Notes: generated by a model not told the origin, from the sequence alone. A DNA stretch of 64,000 nt from an uncultured Flavobacteriaceae bacterium (GCA_947502635.1 CANNAN010000001.1:558001-622000); one strand, 5' to 3'. Positions 10,918 through 20,828 are shown, counted from the stretch's first letter. Program-made: numbers and translations.

Positions 10918-13743
10918 ATGAGATACATTTTTTTACTGTCTGCCTTTTTTATGATAGGATGTTTAGAAGAAGAAAAAACAAAGCATCGTAATGATGTGGT
11001 TCATGAACAAGATGCGCAACAAAAAACAGATTATACTAACTGGCAGGTATATCGAGGAGATAAAAAAGGCAACCAGTTTGCAGAATTAGCGCAAATTCAT
11101 GCAGCAAATGTTAATAAATTAGAACTTGCCTGGCAATACCGCACTGGAGATGCAAGTGAGCGCTCATCCATGCAGTGTAACCCTATTATGATTGATGGTC
11201 TATTATATTTTTCTACATCAACTTTAAAAGCTATTGCTCTGGACGCTACTACAGGTAAAGAAGCTTGGGTTTTTGAATCTTCAAAGTATAACAAAGACGG
11301 AAAGGTTTTTAGAGGTAGAAGCCGAGGGGTTACTTATTGGCAATCAAAAGATGGTACAGACCGTCGTATATTCCATTATGTTAAAAATAGAGTGTATGCA
11401 ATTAATGCAAAAACGGGAGAGCTTATAGAATCTTTCGGCTCAAATAACAAAGGTTTTATTGATTTACGAGAACATTTGGATATGGAACTAGGTAAAGCTT
11501 CCATTGAAGTTACCACGCCTGGAATTGTATATAAAAATACATTAATAGTAGCATCAAGGGTTCCAGAAGGCTATAAATCTACACCAGGTCATATTAGGGC
11601 TTTTGATGCTATTACTGGACAATTTAAATGGATATTTCATACCATACCAAAAGAAGGTGAGTTTGGTTATGATACTTGGGAGTTTGTGGAAGGAGAAACT
11701 TATGGAGGAGCCAACGCATGGGGAGGATTTACTTTAGATGAAAAAAGAGGTTGGGTATTTTGTGCAACAGGCTCGCCAGCATACGATTTCTATGGAGGTC
11801 ATAGAAAAGGACAAAACTTATTTGGTAATTGTGTGTTAGCCTTAAATGTTGAAACAGGAGAACGTGTTTGGCATTATCAAACTGTACACCATGACTTATG
11901 GGATTATGATAATCCATCAGCTCCCATATTGGTAACTATAAGAGATGAAGGGAAGCAAAAAGACGCCGTTGTACAATTAACAAAAATGGGACTTACTTTC
12001 GTTTTAGATCGTGAAACAGGAAAACCAATATTTCCTGTAGAAGAAATGGAAGCACCCCCATCAACTCTTGAAGGAGAAGAAGCTTTTCCTACACAGCCCA
12101 TACCTCTTAAACCACTACCATTAACCCATTTGGGAATGACTGAGGCTAATTTAACAAATGTGTCTCCAGAAGCAAGAGCAGCTGTACTTAAAAAGTTTTC
12201 AAAGCTAATACCTGGAGTTTTATACGAACCGCCTTCAGAGGTAGGTACTATTTCTGCTCCTGGAACACTAGGAGGTGTCGAATGGCAAGGGGGATCTTTT
12301 GATCCTTACTCAAACATTTTATATGTAAATTCTAATAATGGCGCTTCTATTTTAAAAATGAAAAAAGTAAAGGATTTAAAGAATAAGAAGCTATCAAAAC
12401 TCCAACAAGGCCGTCAATTGTATGTGCAAAATTGTGCGTCTTGTCATGGTATTGAAAGGGAAGGGGTACCACCTGTATATCCTAGTTTGCTAAATCTAAA
12501 AAAATCAAAGGAGGAGATTACTGAAGTTATTAAAAATGGACGAAATATCATGCCTGCATTTCCTCAGTTTAAGAAAGAAGAATTTGTTTTGTTAGCTGAT
12601 TATTTGTCTAGTAATAAGGTTGTTAAAGATACTGCTGTAACCAGTGAAGGAGCGGTGAGGTATCACCATACGGGGTATGCTAATTTTTTAGACCATCAAG
12701 GGTATCCAGGAGTTGCTCCGCCTTGGGGGACTTTAAATGGTATTGATTTAGCTACAGGTAATTTTGTTTGGAGAAAGACTTTAGGCGAATACCCCGAACT
12801 TGTAAAACAGGGGATACGCAATACAGGCACAATGAATTACGGAGGAGCAGTAGCTACTTCTGGTGGCGTTATTTTTATAGCAGCTACAGCCGATGAAAAG
12901 ATTAGAGCTTTTGAAAAAAGCCGAGGTAAATTATTATGGGAGTATAAGCTCCCCGCTGGGGGGTATGCAACGCCGACTATTTATATGAAAGATGGTAAAC
13001 AATATGTTGTTATTGTTGCTGGAGGCGGTGGCAAAAACGGTACGCCATCTAGTGATCATGTTATGGCGTTTGCACTCCCTGATAATTACTTAAATACCAC
13101 TAAAGTAGATTTAGAAGGAAAAAAGGACAACCAAGGCTGGATTTCACTTTTTAATGGAAAAAATTTGGATGGTTGGGTGCATATGAATGGATCTCATAAG
13201 TATAGAGTTGAAAATGGTGCTATTATAGGAAGAACAACTCCAGAAAGCCAAAATTCTTTCCTGTGTTCATTGCAGGAATTTGATGATTTCGAATTTGAGT
13301 GTGATGTTATGGTAGATGATATTACGAATCAAGGCATACAATTTAGATCTTCCGCACGACCTGTCACAGAAAAAGACCATAGTCTTTTTAGAGCTGGACG
13401 GGTATGGGGGCCGCAACTTGAGATTAGACGTAAAATGGGAGAAGGCAAGGTGACAACGGGTTTAATTTATGGTGAAGCTATGGGAATAGGCTTCCTTTCT
13501 TCGGAAGAAAAAGTAAAAAACAGTCATGACTTCTATATCTCTGAGGGGTGGAACAAAATCCGTATTGTAGCAAAAGGGCCAAGGGTACAAACTTTTTTGA
13601 ATGGACATCAAATAGATGATGTTGTTAATGAAGAAGTATATAAGACACACCCCAAAGGTTTTATAGGCTTGCAAATACATGGAATGAAAGGTAAGAAGCA
13701 GTTTACTATGGGGTGGAAAAATATAAAAATAAAACCCATTTAA
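10918..13743 (+). CDS. PQQ-dependent dehydrogenase with internal cytochrome c domain and C-terminal DUF1080 (3-keto-disaccharide hydrolase-like) domain, lipoprotein
   Basis: Quinoprotein propeller repeats (WQYRTGD, ALDATTGKEAWVFES, HHDLWDYDNPSAPIL, YGGAVATSGGVIFIAATADEKIRAFEKSRGKLLWEYKLPAGGYATPTIY); CASCH heme c motif; DUF1080 (GWISLFNGKNLDGWVHMNG...FDDFEFECDVMVDDITNQGIQFRS...GFIGLQIHG). ATG at 10918 gives a lipoprotein signal (MIGC). Confidence 0.88.
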   Translation: MRYIFLLSAFFMIGCLEEEKTKHRNDVVHEQDAQQKTDYTNWQVYRGDKKGNQFAELAQIHAANVNKLELAWQYRTGDASERSSMQCNPIMIDGLLYFSTSTLKAIALDATTGKEAWVFESSKYNKDGKVFRGRSRGVTYWQSKDGTDRRIFHYVKNRVYAINAKTGELIESFGSNNKGFIDLREHLDMELGKASIEVTTPGIVYKNTLIVASRVPEGYKSTPGHIRAFDAITGQFKWIFHTIPKEGEFGYDTWEFVEGETYGGANAWGGFTLDEKRGWVFCATGSPAYDFYGGHRKGQNLFGNCVLALNVETGERVWHYQTVHHDLWDYDNPSAPILVTIRDEGKQKDAVVQLTKMGLTFVLDRETGKPIFPVEEMEAPPSTLEGEEAFPTQPIPLKPLPLTHLGMTEANLTNVSPEARAAVLKKFSKLIPGVLYEPPSEVGTISAPGTLGGVEWQGGSFDPYSNILYVNSNNGASILKMKKVKDLKNKKLSKLQQGRQLYVQNCASCHGIEREGVPPVYPSLLNLKKSKEEITEVIKNGRNIMPAFPQFKKEEFVLLADYLSSNKVVKDTAVTSEGAVRYHHTGYANFLDHQGYPGVAPPWGTLNGIDLATGNFVWRKTLGEYPELVKQGIRNTGTMNYGGAVATSGGVIFIAATADEKIRAFEKSRGKLLWEYKLPAGGYATPTIYMKDGKQYVVIVAGGGGKNGTPSSDHVMAFALPDNYLNTTKVDLEGKKDNQGWISLFNGKNLDGWVHMNGSHKYRVENGAIIGRTTPESQNSFLCSLQEFDDFEFECDVMVDDITNQGIQFRSSARPVTEKDHSLFRAGRVWGPQLEIRRKMGEGKVTTGLIYGEAMGIGFLSSEEKVKNSHDFYISEGWNKIRIVAKGPRVQTFLNGHQIDDVVNEEVYKTHPKGFIGLQIHGMKGKKQFTMGWKNIKIKPI

Positions 13744-14007
13744 TTGTTTTGTAAGACCTTTTAAATCGTATTTCAAAAGTATTTTTTTTAACCTAAGTTC
13801 ATTGTTTGGGCATAAAATTCATGGAATTTTGTCGATTAGTTATCCTTTTTGTTTTAAAAAGCATTGATCAGTGTTTTTTAATTTAAATAGTTTTCATTTT
13901 AAATAAGTTTAATTAAAAAAGAAGTTATGAATACAAGTTAGAAAGTGAAAAAACAAAAACGCAAAAAATTAAATTATTAATTCTTTAAATAAACCCCAAA
14001 TATTATC

Positions 14008-15690
14008 ATGAAGTATTTAAAAGTAAATAAGTCATTAGCAAAAAGAGCTTTTGTCTTACTAGTATTATTTTTTATCAATTTTGTATCTGCAAGAACCTAT
14101 TATGTTGACAAAGACAACAGATTTGGAAATGGAGCACGAAATGATTGGCCTGGAACAAAAGAACAACCAAAACGTGATTTTGACGGCTCTTGGTTTAAGA
14201 ATAATTTACAGCCAGGAGATACCGTTATAGTCAGAGAAGCTTCATCATCTTATAAAGCGATGTCTTTTGAAACAAGTGAAGGAAGCGAAGGGAATCCTAT
14301 TGTTATAATGGCTTACCCTGGTGAGACTATTATATTCGATAACAGGAAAAATTCAGGTCCTTTTGCTATAAAAATAGCCTCAGGGCTATCAAACATAAAT
14401 TTAGAAGGTCCTTTTTTTATCTCTCATAAAGATAAATCACTTAGTGTTTTAGGAAATTGCAAGAATATAAACTTCTCCAATGCTAAAATTACTAATGGAG
14501 GGCATGGACCTCGTTTAGAAGGTCTGGTAAATGGTGTTTTTAAAAACTTAGAAATAAGCCATCTTTCAGCAAATGGATTACAGTGTAGAGGATCTATTTC
14601 AACTCATAAAGGAAACCCTTGTCGAAATCTACGTTTTGAAAATATTAAAGTTTATGATGTTGATGATGGAAAACACCCTTCAAGTAGTGATGCAGATGGA
14701 TTTGTTAGCTCTGCAGGAGACAATTTGGTTTTTATAAATTGTACTACATGGGGTAATAGAGAAGATGGCTTCGATTTAGCTAGTAATTCTATAATGATTA
14801 ATTGTAAAGCTTATGATAATGTAGGATCTGGCTTAAAAGTGTGGAGAAGGTCTGGCGATAGTTATAAAGAGAAGACGGTAACTGTAATTAATGGCGTTTT
14901 TGCAAATAATGGTCATCATTATGATGATACCAATCCAGGTGTAAAAGTAAGCCGAGGTGCAGGGCTCAATTTATATAACTCTGTAGTATCAGGAGGCCAT
15001 GATCAAGGAATAAATATAAAAGTGTCTAAATCTGATGATCCTTCAGGATTGAATTATTTACCAGTAAGAGTATATAATACAATTGTTACTAATACGACCA
15101 ATGGGGCAGCTATTAAAGATGGTGGTAAGTCAATAGGGATTAGTATTTTAGAATCTGATTATAATCTTTATTATGGCAATGTTAGAGTAAATGATGGGTT
15201 CGAAATTGGAGATCATTCTATTATTAGCAAAGATCCATTATTTGTAGATGAAGATCATGTTGATTTCAAGTTAGAACCTGGTAGTCCTGCCATTAATTCT
15301 GGAACAAATATTGCTGCTTTTGATAGTGATTATGCAACACATGGTATGAAAGATTATGAAGGGAAATCAAGACCTGCTGGAGGTGGTTTTGATATAGGAG
15401 CTTTTGAAAGTTCTGGTACTTTGTCTTCTCCTAATATAGACTTAGAAGAAAGTATAACTGCTTACCCTAACCCAACAAGTACAGGTGTTAAAGTTGTTGT
15501 GCCTAGTACGGTTAATGATAGTAAAGTATCGATATCCGTACACAATATTTTAGGAACAATGGTGTCGGAAGAGCTCTATGAAATATCTAATGACCAAGTA
15601 TATGTACCAATGAACAATTTATATAAAGGTGTATATTTTGTAAAGTTAAGTTATGAAAATTCAAAAGCAATTAGAATAATCAAGCGTTGA
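14008..15690 (+). CDS. Secreted right-handed parallel beta-helix protein (polysaccharide lyase-like), T9SS C-terminal sorting domain
   Basis: Signal peptide; ARTYYVDKDNRFGNGARNDWPGTKEQPKRDF...LQPGDTVIVREA; repeated helix rungs; DPLFVDEDHVDFKLEPGSPAINSGTNIAAFDSDYATHGM...GGGFDIGAFES; C-terminal ITAYPNPTS...YKGVYFVKLSYENSKAIRIIKR. Confidence 0.82.
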   Translation: MKYLKVNKSLAKRAFVLLVLFFINFVSARTYYVDKDNRFGNGARNDWPGTKEQPKRDFDGSWFKNNLQPGDTVIVREASSSYKAMSFETSEGSEGNPIVIMAYPGETIIFDNRKNSGPFAIKIASGLSNINLEGPFFISHKDKSLSVLGNCKNINFSNAKITNGGHGPRLEGLVNGVFKNLEISHLSANGLQCRGSISTHKGNPCRNLRFENIKVYDVDDGKHPSSSDADGFVSSAGDNLVFINCTTWGNREDGFDLASNSIMINCKAYDNVGSGLKVWRRSGDSYKEKTVTVINGVFANNGHHYDDTNPGVKVSRGAGLNLYNSVVSGGHDQGINIKVSKSDDPSGLNYLPVRVYNTIVTNTTNGAAIKDGGKSIGISILESDYNLYYGNVRVNDGFEIGDHSIISKDPLFVDEDHVDFKLEPGSPAINSGTNIAAFDSDYATHGMKDYEGKSRPAGGGFDIGAFESSGTLSSPNIDLEESITAYPNPTSTGVKVVVPSTVNDSKVSISVHNILGTMVSEELYEISNDQVYVPMNNLYKGVYFVKLSYENSKAIRIIKR

Positions 15691-15735
15691 TTTTTTCTGT
15701 GGTGTAGTCTTTAAAAGACTACGTTAGTGGTTGCT

Positions 15736-15770
15736 AAGGTGGGTTTAAAAGCCCACCTTATTTTTTTATT
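15736..15770 (+). terminator. Rho-independent terminator after the beta-helix gene
   Basis: AAGGTGGG-TTTAAAAG-CCCACCTT hairpin followed by ATTTTTTTATT. Confidence 0.85.
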
Positions 15771-15793
15771 ATAAATACTTAATAATTTATAAC

Positions 15794-16996
15794 TTAAAAC
15801 TTTGGAATAAGATTCAAACTTACCCCGAGTACTTTTTGACTAATTGCGTTGAGATCTTCAAAAGAACCTTCAAAATGATAAGTTGTATGTTTATGGTACA
15901 TCGTTTCATTTGTATTAAGTTCTTTCGCGCTAGATGATGTTTCAAACTCATAAAATGGCCAGTTTCTATCTAAGGGTTCATTAACTTCACCATTAAAAAT
16001 ATTGGTTACATCACCATCGTAAGGCGTTTCATTTTTAGGTAATGAGTTTACATACAAAGAATCGTTTTTAAAAGTAAATTTTACAATATTTAAAAGATTA
16101 TTTTTTTCAGAATAACTACCTATAATGTTTTTAGATAAATCTGATTTTATCCCAATCTTATTTACCCCATCTGCATCAGCTTTATAAAAAACGACACGAT
16201 CTTTTGTAACCAACCTATCTGAGGTTACAGGGGTAAAATATCCAGTAACCGAATCGGTTTCTTTTTGAACAGGTATAATTACTCTATTATCAGGACTTGT
16301 ATGCATGCATCCTAATTCCCAAATGCATAGAAGACCATTTTCTTTACGCCATTGTTCGCCTAAGTTTTTCACATTTGTTTCAGCACTAAACCCAACAAAA
16401 GTAGTATGGTTGTTTAAAAAAATATTTAAATCGTTTTCAATTTGAGACTTTGTTAAAAGTGAAATTTTTCGCTTGGCATTAATATTAAAAATATAACCGT
16501 AATTGTTTCTTATTTGTAAATCGGCTCCATAGGTTGCAGATAATTTGTCCTTTTCAATTAAAGAAAACTTTTTAGAGTCTAAATCGGGAGAAATTTTCAT
16601 GTTTTCAATCTCTCGTTTTATCCCTTCATCAAAAAAAACAGAATATTTACCAAACTCAGGACCAAACCATAATCTGCTCTCTCCACCTAATTTAGACATA
16701 GTATGTCCATGGACGCCTTCATCAAACAATTTCCAATTAATGTAACCATAAGATTTTCCATTTAAACCATTGGAAGTACTTGTAAATACTTTAGCTTGGT
16801 AGCTCCCAGAAAAAGCAATAGCAGCATTACCGTGCTCTAAAACTTGTAAGTCATTTATAACGGCAAGTTTTTTTACATCATCAGCAAAGTTTGTGCTATT
16901 GGAAACTTTAGTTTCAGGGTTTTTACAATTAAAAAATGATGTTATTACAAGTATGAGAAGTACAGTGTTAGTAATTATATTATGTTTTTGAGTCAT
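15794..16996 (-). CDS. Lipoprotein of unknown function (possibly DUF6786 family)
   Basis: 400 aa, lipobox TSFFNC, full-length ORF with no recognised catalytic motif. Confidence 0.6.
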   Translation of the reverse strand: MTQKHNIITNTVLLILVITSFFNCKNPETKVSNSTNFADDVKKLAVINDLQVLEHGNAAIAFSGSYQAKVFTSTSNGLNGKSYGYINWKLFDEGVHGHTMSKLGGESRLWFGPEFGKYSVFFDEGIKREIENMKISPDLDSKKFSLIEKDKLSATYGADLQIRNNYGYIFNINAKRKISLLTKSQIENDLNIFLNNHTTFVGFSAETNVKNLGEQWRKENGLLCIWELGCMHTSPDNRVIIPVQKETDSVTGYFTPVTSDRLVTKDRVVFYKADADGVNKIGIKSDLSKNIIGSYSEKNNLLNIVKFTFKNDSLYVNSLPKNETPYDGDVTNIFNGEVNEPLDRNWPFYEFETSSSAKELNTNETMYHKHTTYHFEGSFEDLNAISQKVLGVSLNLIPKF

Positions 16997-17153
16997 TAGT
17001 TTTTTATTAAAGTAGACTAAAGATACATTTTAAATTCAAAAAGATAATAAAGAAGCTAATTCTTAGGAGAATTGAGCTATTTAAATAAAAACCATCCCAA
17101 ACTTTTTAAGGTTTGAAATGGTTTTAAAGTATAGAGGTTTGGTTGACTTAAAT

Positions 17154-17882
17154 CTATTGTTTTTTTACACTGCCAGAAGAGCTGTTGTTTGTATCAACTT
17201 TTTCTGGATTTCCATAATATTTTATATCACCACCACTTGTTGCTTTTGCTGTAAGTTCTTTAGAGGTGTTTACTGTAATATCGGCACCACTTGTAGCCTT
17301 TACATGGCTGGATTCTGCTATTAAATCGGCCGCCTTAATATCACTACCACTAGTGGCTTCTACGATAAGTTTTACTGTTTTTCCAGATAACCGTAAATCA
17401 CTACCGCTAGTAGATTTGCAATTCAATACAGACGTATCGACTTCAAGTTTCATATCGCTGCCACTGGTTGATTTAAGATCTAAATTTTTAGTAGTTATAA
17501 CATTTGTAGAGTATACATCACTTCCGCTAGTAGATATAATACTTGAAATATCTTTAAAACTTACCAAGACTTTTTTAGACTTAGCGCGACCTATACTTTC
17601 TCTGGTATGTATTTTTAAAACACCATTTTCAACTTCTACCATAATAAGATCGTGTAAATTTTCATCAGCTTCAACCGTAATACTTTCGTTATCGCTTTGT
17701 GTTAAATATACATCTAAACCTTCGGTAGCTTTAATGGTTGAAAAAGGTTCGTGAATGGTTCTTTCCTCAGTTATAACATTTCCGTTTCCGCTAACTCCAG
17801 CACTGAAATTCATATCGAAGTTGCATGAAAAGAGTGTTAAACTTAAAATAGTCGCTAAAATAAATTTTACTAGTGTTGTCAT
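17154..17882 (-). CDS. Head GIN domain (DUF2807) lipoprotein
   Basis: LFSCNF lipobox; GNGNVITEERTIHEPFSTIKATEGLDVYLTQSDNESITVEADENL, followed by six TSG(S/A/G)D repeats. Start set to the internal MTTLVKF. Confidence 0.85.
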   Translation of the reverse strand: MTTLVKFILATILSLTLFSCNFDMNFSAGVSGNGNVITEERTIHEPFSTIKATEGLDVYLTQSDNESITVEADENLHDLIMVEVENGVLKIHTRESIGRAKSKKVLVSFKDISSIISTSGSDVYSTNVITTKNLDLKSTSGSDMKLEVDTSVLNCKSTSGSDLRLSGKTVKLIVEATSGSDIKAADLIAESSHVKATSGADITVNTSKELTAKATSGGDIKYYGNPEKVDTNNSSSGSVKKQ

Positions 17883-17988
17883 AATTGTTCGTTTTTTGAT
17901 TGATGATTTTTTATTATTCAAATATCTAATTAAATATGGTTGATTAGTAATTTAACTATCTGAATTGTATGTTTTTATAGATGAATTG

Positions 17989-19815
17989 TTATTTGTCTTT
18001 TGATTTTATATTGATACCGTCTGAATCTATTTTAACTTCAACAGTATCATCTTCTCCTGTAACACCTTTTCCGTTCACTTTTATATTGACATCATCATCT
18101 TTTATCTCTAAGCCAGTACTGTCTATTTTGACGCTGGATTTATCATCATGAACATCAATTTCTACTTTGTAAGGTTTTTCAACAGGACAATCCAAACATT
18201 TAATACCATCGTGTATGATTTGTAAATAGTGGTTGGCATCACCAGACGATACAATATTTCCGTTATAGGTTCTGTAATTTAAAAATGACTTGGTGCTATT
18301 ACTAAAATTAACAATACTTCCTTCTGGCAAATAGAGAATAACAACAATCTCTTGATCACTAAATTTATTTTCAGAAAGCGTAGATAAATAAGAGTCTAAT
18401 AATAATTCGCTCCCATTAAAAGTATAGTTGTAGCTTATGTTTTTAGCACGTTTAATAGCTTTTTCATAATTACTTCCGTCGGCTCTTTTCTCAATACCAA
18501 TTTTGGCTAAAGAATCGTTAGTGGATTTAACTATGATTTTTATGTCTGATCTATAAAGAGTTTTTTCCCCATTTTCATTATTTAATACCTTAAAGGAGTC
18601 GCTTCTATAAAGATTATTCATATAAAGATCGTTTTCTGCCATTTTAACTCTTAAAGTATCATTTGCAGCTATATTTAATTCCTGTTTTACAATAACACGT
18701 TCATTAAAAGTATGTTCACTTGCTTGTCGTATGCCCATAACAACCAGACCAATAGTGCCTATTATCCACAAGCCTAATAAAGTGAATTTAGCAATATTAC
18801 CAATTGATTTTAAGTTGTTTATCAGTATTTTTAATCCTAGATAGAAAAGAAAAAAGAAAGGAATCCCAACTGTAAAAAAGATAAATAGAGATACTAACCA
18901 AACTGGTGTATTTCCTGCATTAAGAACATCGACCAGATCAAGACCTGGAATATGAATAACATTAAAAACACCTAAAGAGAACAATGCAATTATTAGGCAT
19001 ATAATGGCTATGGCTCCAGCAAACATAAGTATAACACCAATAAATTTTGAGAATATCTTAAGGAAGAACATGATAACCTCTCCAAGTGTGTCGAAAAATG
19101 TTTTAGAACTTGATTTAATCTTGTTACCTTGTTTCTGAAAATCTACATTTTTGGCTGCATTTGAAACAGATTCCGAAACATTTTTAGCAGCAGCTCCCAC
19201 TGAATCGGTAACATTTTTAGCAACATCTGTAACGTTTTCAAAACCGTCTTTAATTTTTTTTTCAATGTTGCTAATGTTAACAGGTTCTCCTGTCATCATT
19301 ATTTTCTCTGCTGTAGTTTTTGCTTCTGGTACTAAAACCCACAGTAAAATATAAAGTAAAATACCTGTTCCAGCGGCGCTAAACAATATGATCCAAGCTA
19401 AACGAATCCAAATAGCGTCAATACCAAAATAATGTCCTAACCCAGAAGATACCCCACCAATATAAGAGTTGTCTGTATCTCTGAATAGTTTTTTAGAAGG
19501 CGACGTTTTACGCTTGTAAGAGGTTTGAGGCTCATCTTCAAAAATTTCATCGTCAACCAAATAATCTTCTGGTTGTCCCATGATTGAAATAACTTCGTCT
19601 ACCTCTTTAATACGTATAACCTCTTTATTGTTTTGAACACGCTCATTAAAGAGTTCTGCAATGCGCGCCTCAATATCTGATATAATTTCAGAACGTCCTT
19701 GAGAATCTGTAAATGAACGTTTTATAGCCTCAAGATAGCGTTGTAATTTTAAGTATGCATCTTCATCAATATGAAAAAAGATACCAGCTAAATTTATGTT
19801 GACAGTTTTATTCAT
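17989..19815 (-). CDS. PspC domain-containing membrane protein
   Basis: KKLFRDTDNSYIGGVSSGLGHYFGIDAIWIRLAWIILFSAAGTGILLYILLWVLVPEA (PspC), multiple TM segments and a C-terminal GIN-like region. Confidence 0.9.
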   Translation of the reverse strand: MNKTVNINLAGIFFHIDEDAYLKLQRYLEAIKRSFTDSQGRSEIISDIEARIAELFNERVQNNKEVIRIKEVDEVISIMGQPEDYLVDDEIFEDEPQTSYKRKTSPSKKLFRDTDNSYIGGVSSGLGHYFGIDAIWIRLAWIILFSAAGTGILLYILLWVLVPEAKTTAEKIMMTGEPVNISNIEKKIKDGFENVTDVAKNVTDSVGAAAKNVSESVSNAAKNVDFQKQGNKIKSSSKTFFDTLGEVIMFFLKIFSKFIGVILMFAGAIAIICLIIALFSLGVFNVIHIPGLDLVDVLNAGNTPVWLVSLFIFFTVGIPFFFLFYLGLKILINNLKSIGNIAKFTLLGLWIIGTIGLVVMGIRQASEHTFNERVIVKQELNIAANDTLRVKMAENDLYMNNLYRSDSFKVLNNENGEKTLYRSDIKIIVKSTNDSLAKIGIEKRADGSNYEKAIKRAKNISYNYTFNGSELLLDSYLSTLSENKFSDQEIVVILYLPEGSIVNFSNSTKSFLNYRTYNGNIVSSGDANHYLQIIHDGIKCLDCPVEKPYKVEIDVHDDKSSVKIDSTGLEIKDDDVNIKVNGKGVTGEDDTVEVKIDSDGINIKSKDK

Positions 19816-20153
19816 TTTTTTGTTGTTTTTTGGCTTGTTACTATATTCACTGCGTTTTGCAATTCGCTCCAGGTTGTATTCAATTCTTTAAGAAACAATT
19901 TTCCAGTTTCTGTTAATCCATAATATTTCCTTGGCGGTCCAGAGGTGGACTCTTCCCATCTGTAGTTTAAGAGTCCTGCATTTTTAAGTCGGGTAAGTAG
20001 TGGGTATATAGTACCTTCTACTACAAGCAACTTAGCGTCTTTAAGCGTGCTTAAAATTTCGGCTACATAGGCATCATCGTCCTTTAAGACAGAAAGTATG
20101 CAAAATTCTAATACACCTTTACGCATTTGTGCTTTTGTGTTTTCTATCTTCAT
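19812..20153 (-). CDS. PadR family transcriptional regulator
   Basis: MRKGVLEFCILSVLKDDDAYVAEILSTLKDAKLLVVEGTIYPLLTRLKNAGLLNYRWEESTSGPPRKYYGLTETGK. Overlaps the pspC-like start by 4 nt. Confidence 0.95.
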   Translation of the reverse strand: MKIENTKAQMRKGVLEFCILSVLKDDDAYVAEILSTLKDAKLLVVEGTIYPLLTRLKNAGLLNYRWEESTSGPPRKYYGLTETGKLFLKELNTTWSELQNAVNIVTSQKTTKK

Positions 20154-20234
20154 ATTCTAAAGCGTTTTAATATTAAGAAACTGTTCATTTTTTGATTGAT
20201 TATTGATGAAATACTGAAACTAATTCAGCATATG

Positions 20235-20681
20235 TTATTTTAAAAAGTTGATGGTTAATGGATATTTATAAAGTTCGCCATCTCTAGCTTTTAAACTAGC
20301 ATTGATAATAAAAACAAGCTCTAGAATGAAGCCTATAATTGCTAAGGCACCTAAACCACCACCAATATAAAGTAGGGGAGAAGGCTTGCCAATATTAATA
20401 TGGAAATTATTAAACCCATGAAAATCTATAAAATCAATGCCGTTAAAGATTTTAAAAATAAAAAAGGGAATAGTTAAAGTTCCTAAAACTAGTGCATATA
20501 GTAAAATACTAATTTGAAAATTAATAGCTTGTTTACCATGTGTGTCTATAAACTCAGATTTTTCCTTATTGGCTATCCAAAGAATAATAGGACCAATAAA
20601 GTTTCCGAATGGAATTATAAACCTGCTAAAGGTTGATAAATGAATAAATGTGGCGATGTTTTTTTGATGATTGTCTAGCAT
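20235..20681 (-). CDS. DUF4870 domain-containing membrane protein
   Basis: HLSTFSRFIIPFGNFIGPIILWIANKEKSEFIDTHGKQAINFQISILLY. Confidence 0.88.
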   Translation of the reverse strand: MLDNHQKNIATFIHLSTFSRFIIPFGNFIGPIILWIANKEKSEFIDTHGKQAINFQISILLYALVLGTLTIPFFIFKIFNGIDFIDFHGFNNFHINIGKPSPLLYIGGGLGALAIIGFILELVFIINASLKARDGELYKYPLTINFLK

Positions 20682-20828
20682 GATTTTAAAACATATAATA
20701 GTTTCTTATACAAATATATGTCTAAAAGAAGGTATTATGTTACGCATAGTACTTAATTTTAACATAATATTAACATTTAATGCTGACTAATAATTTTATA
20801 ACTTAGTAAAAAAATAAACTGGTACATA

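Noticed and set aside
13462-13776. Minus-strand ORF of 104 aa overlapping the DUF1080 end
   Set aside because: Antisense to a conserved domain; low-complexity aromatic-rich translation.
17266-17943. Plus-strand ORFs 17266..17754 and 17755..17943
   Set aside because: Antisense to the GIN-domain gene. They are open because of its TSGSD repeat codon usage, and have no recognisable domain.
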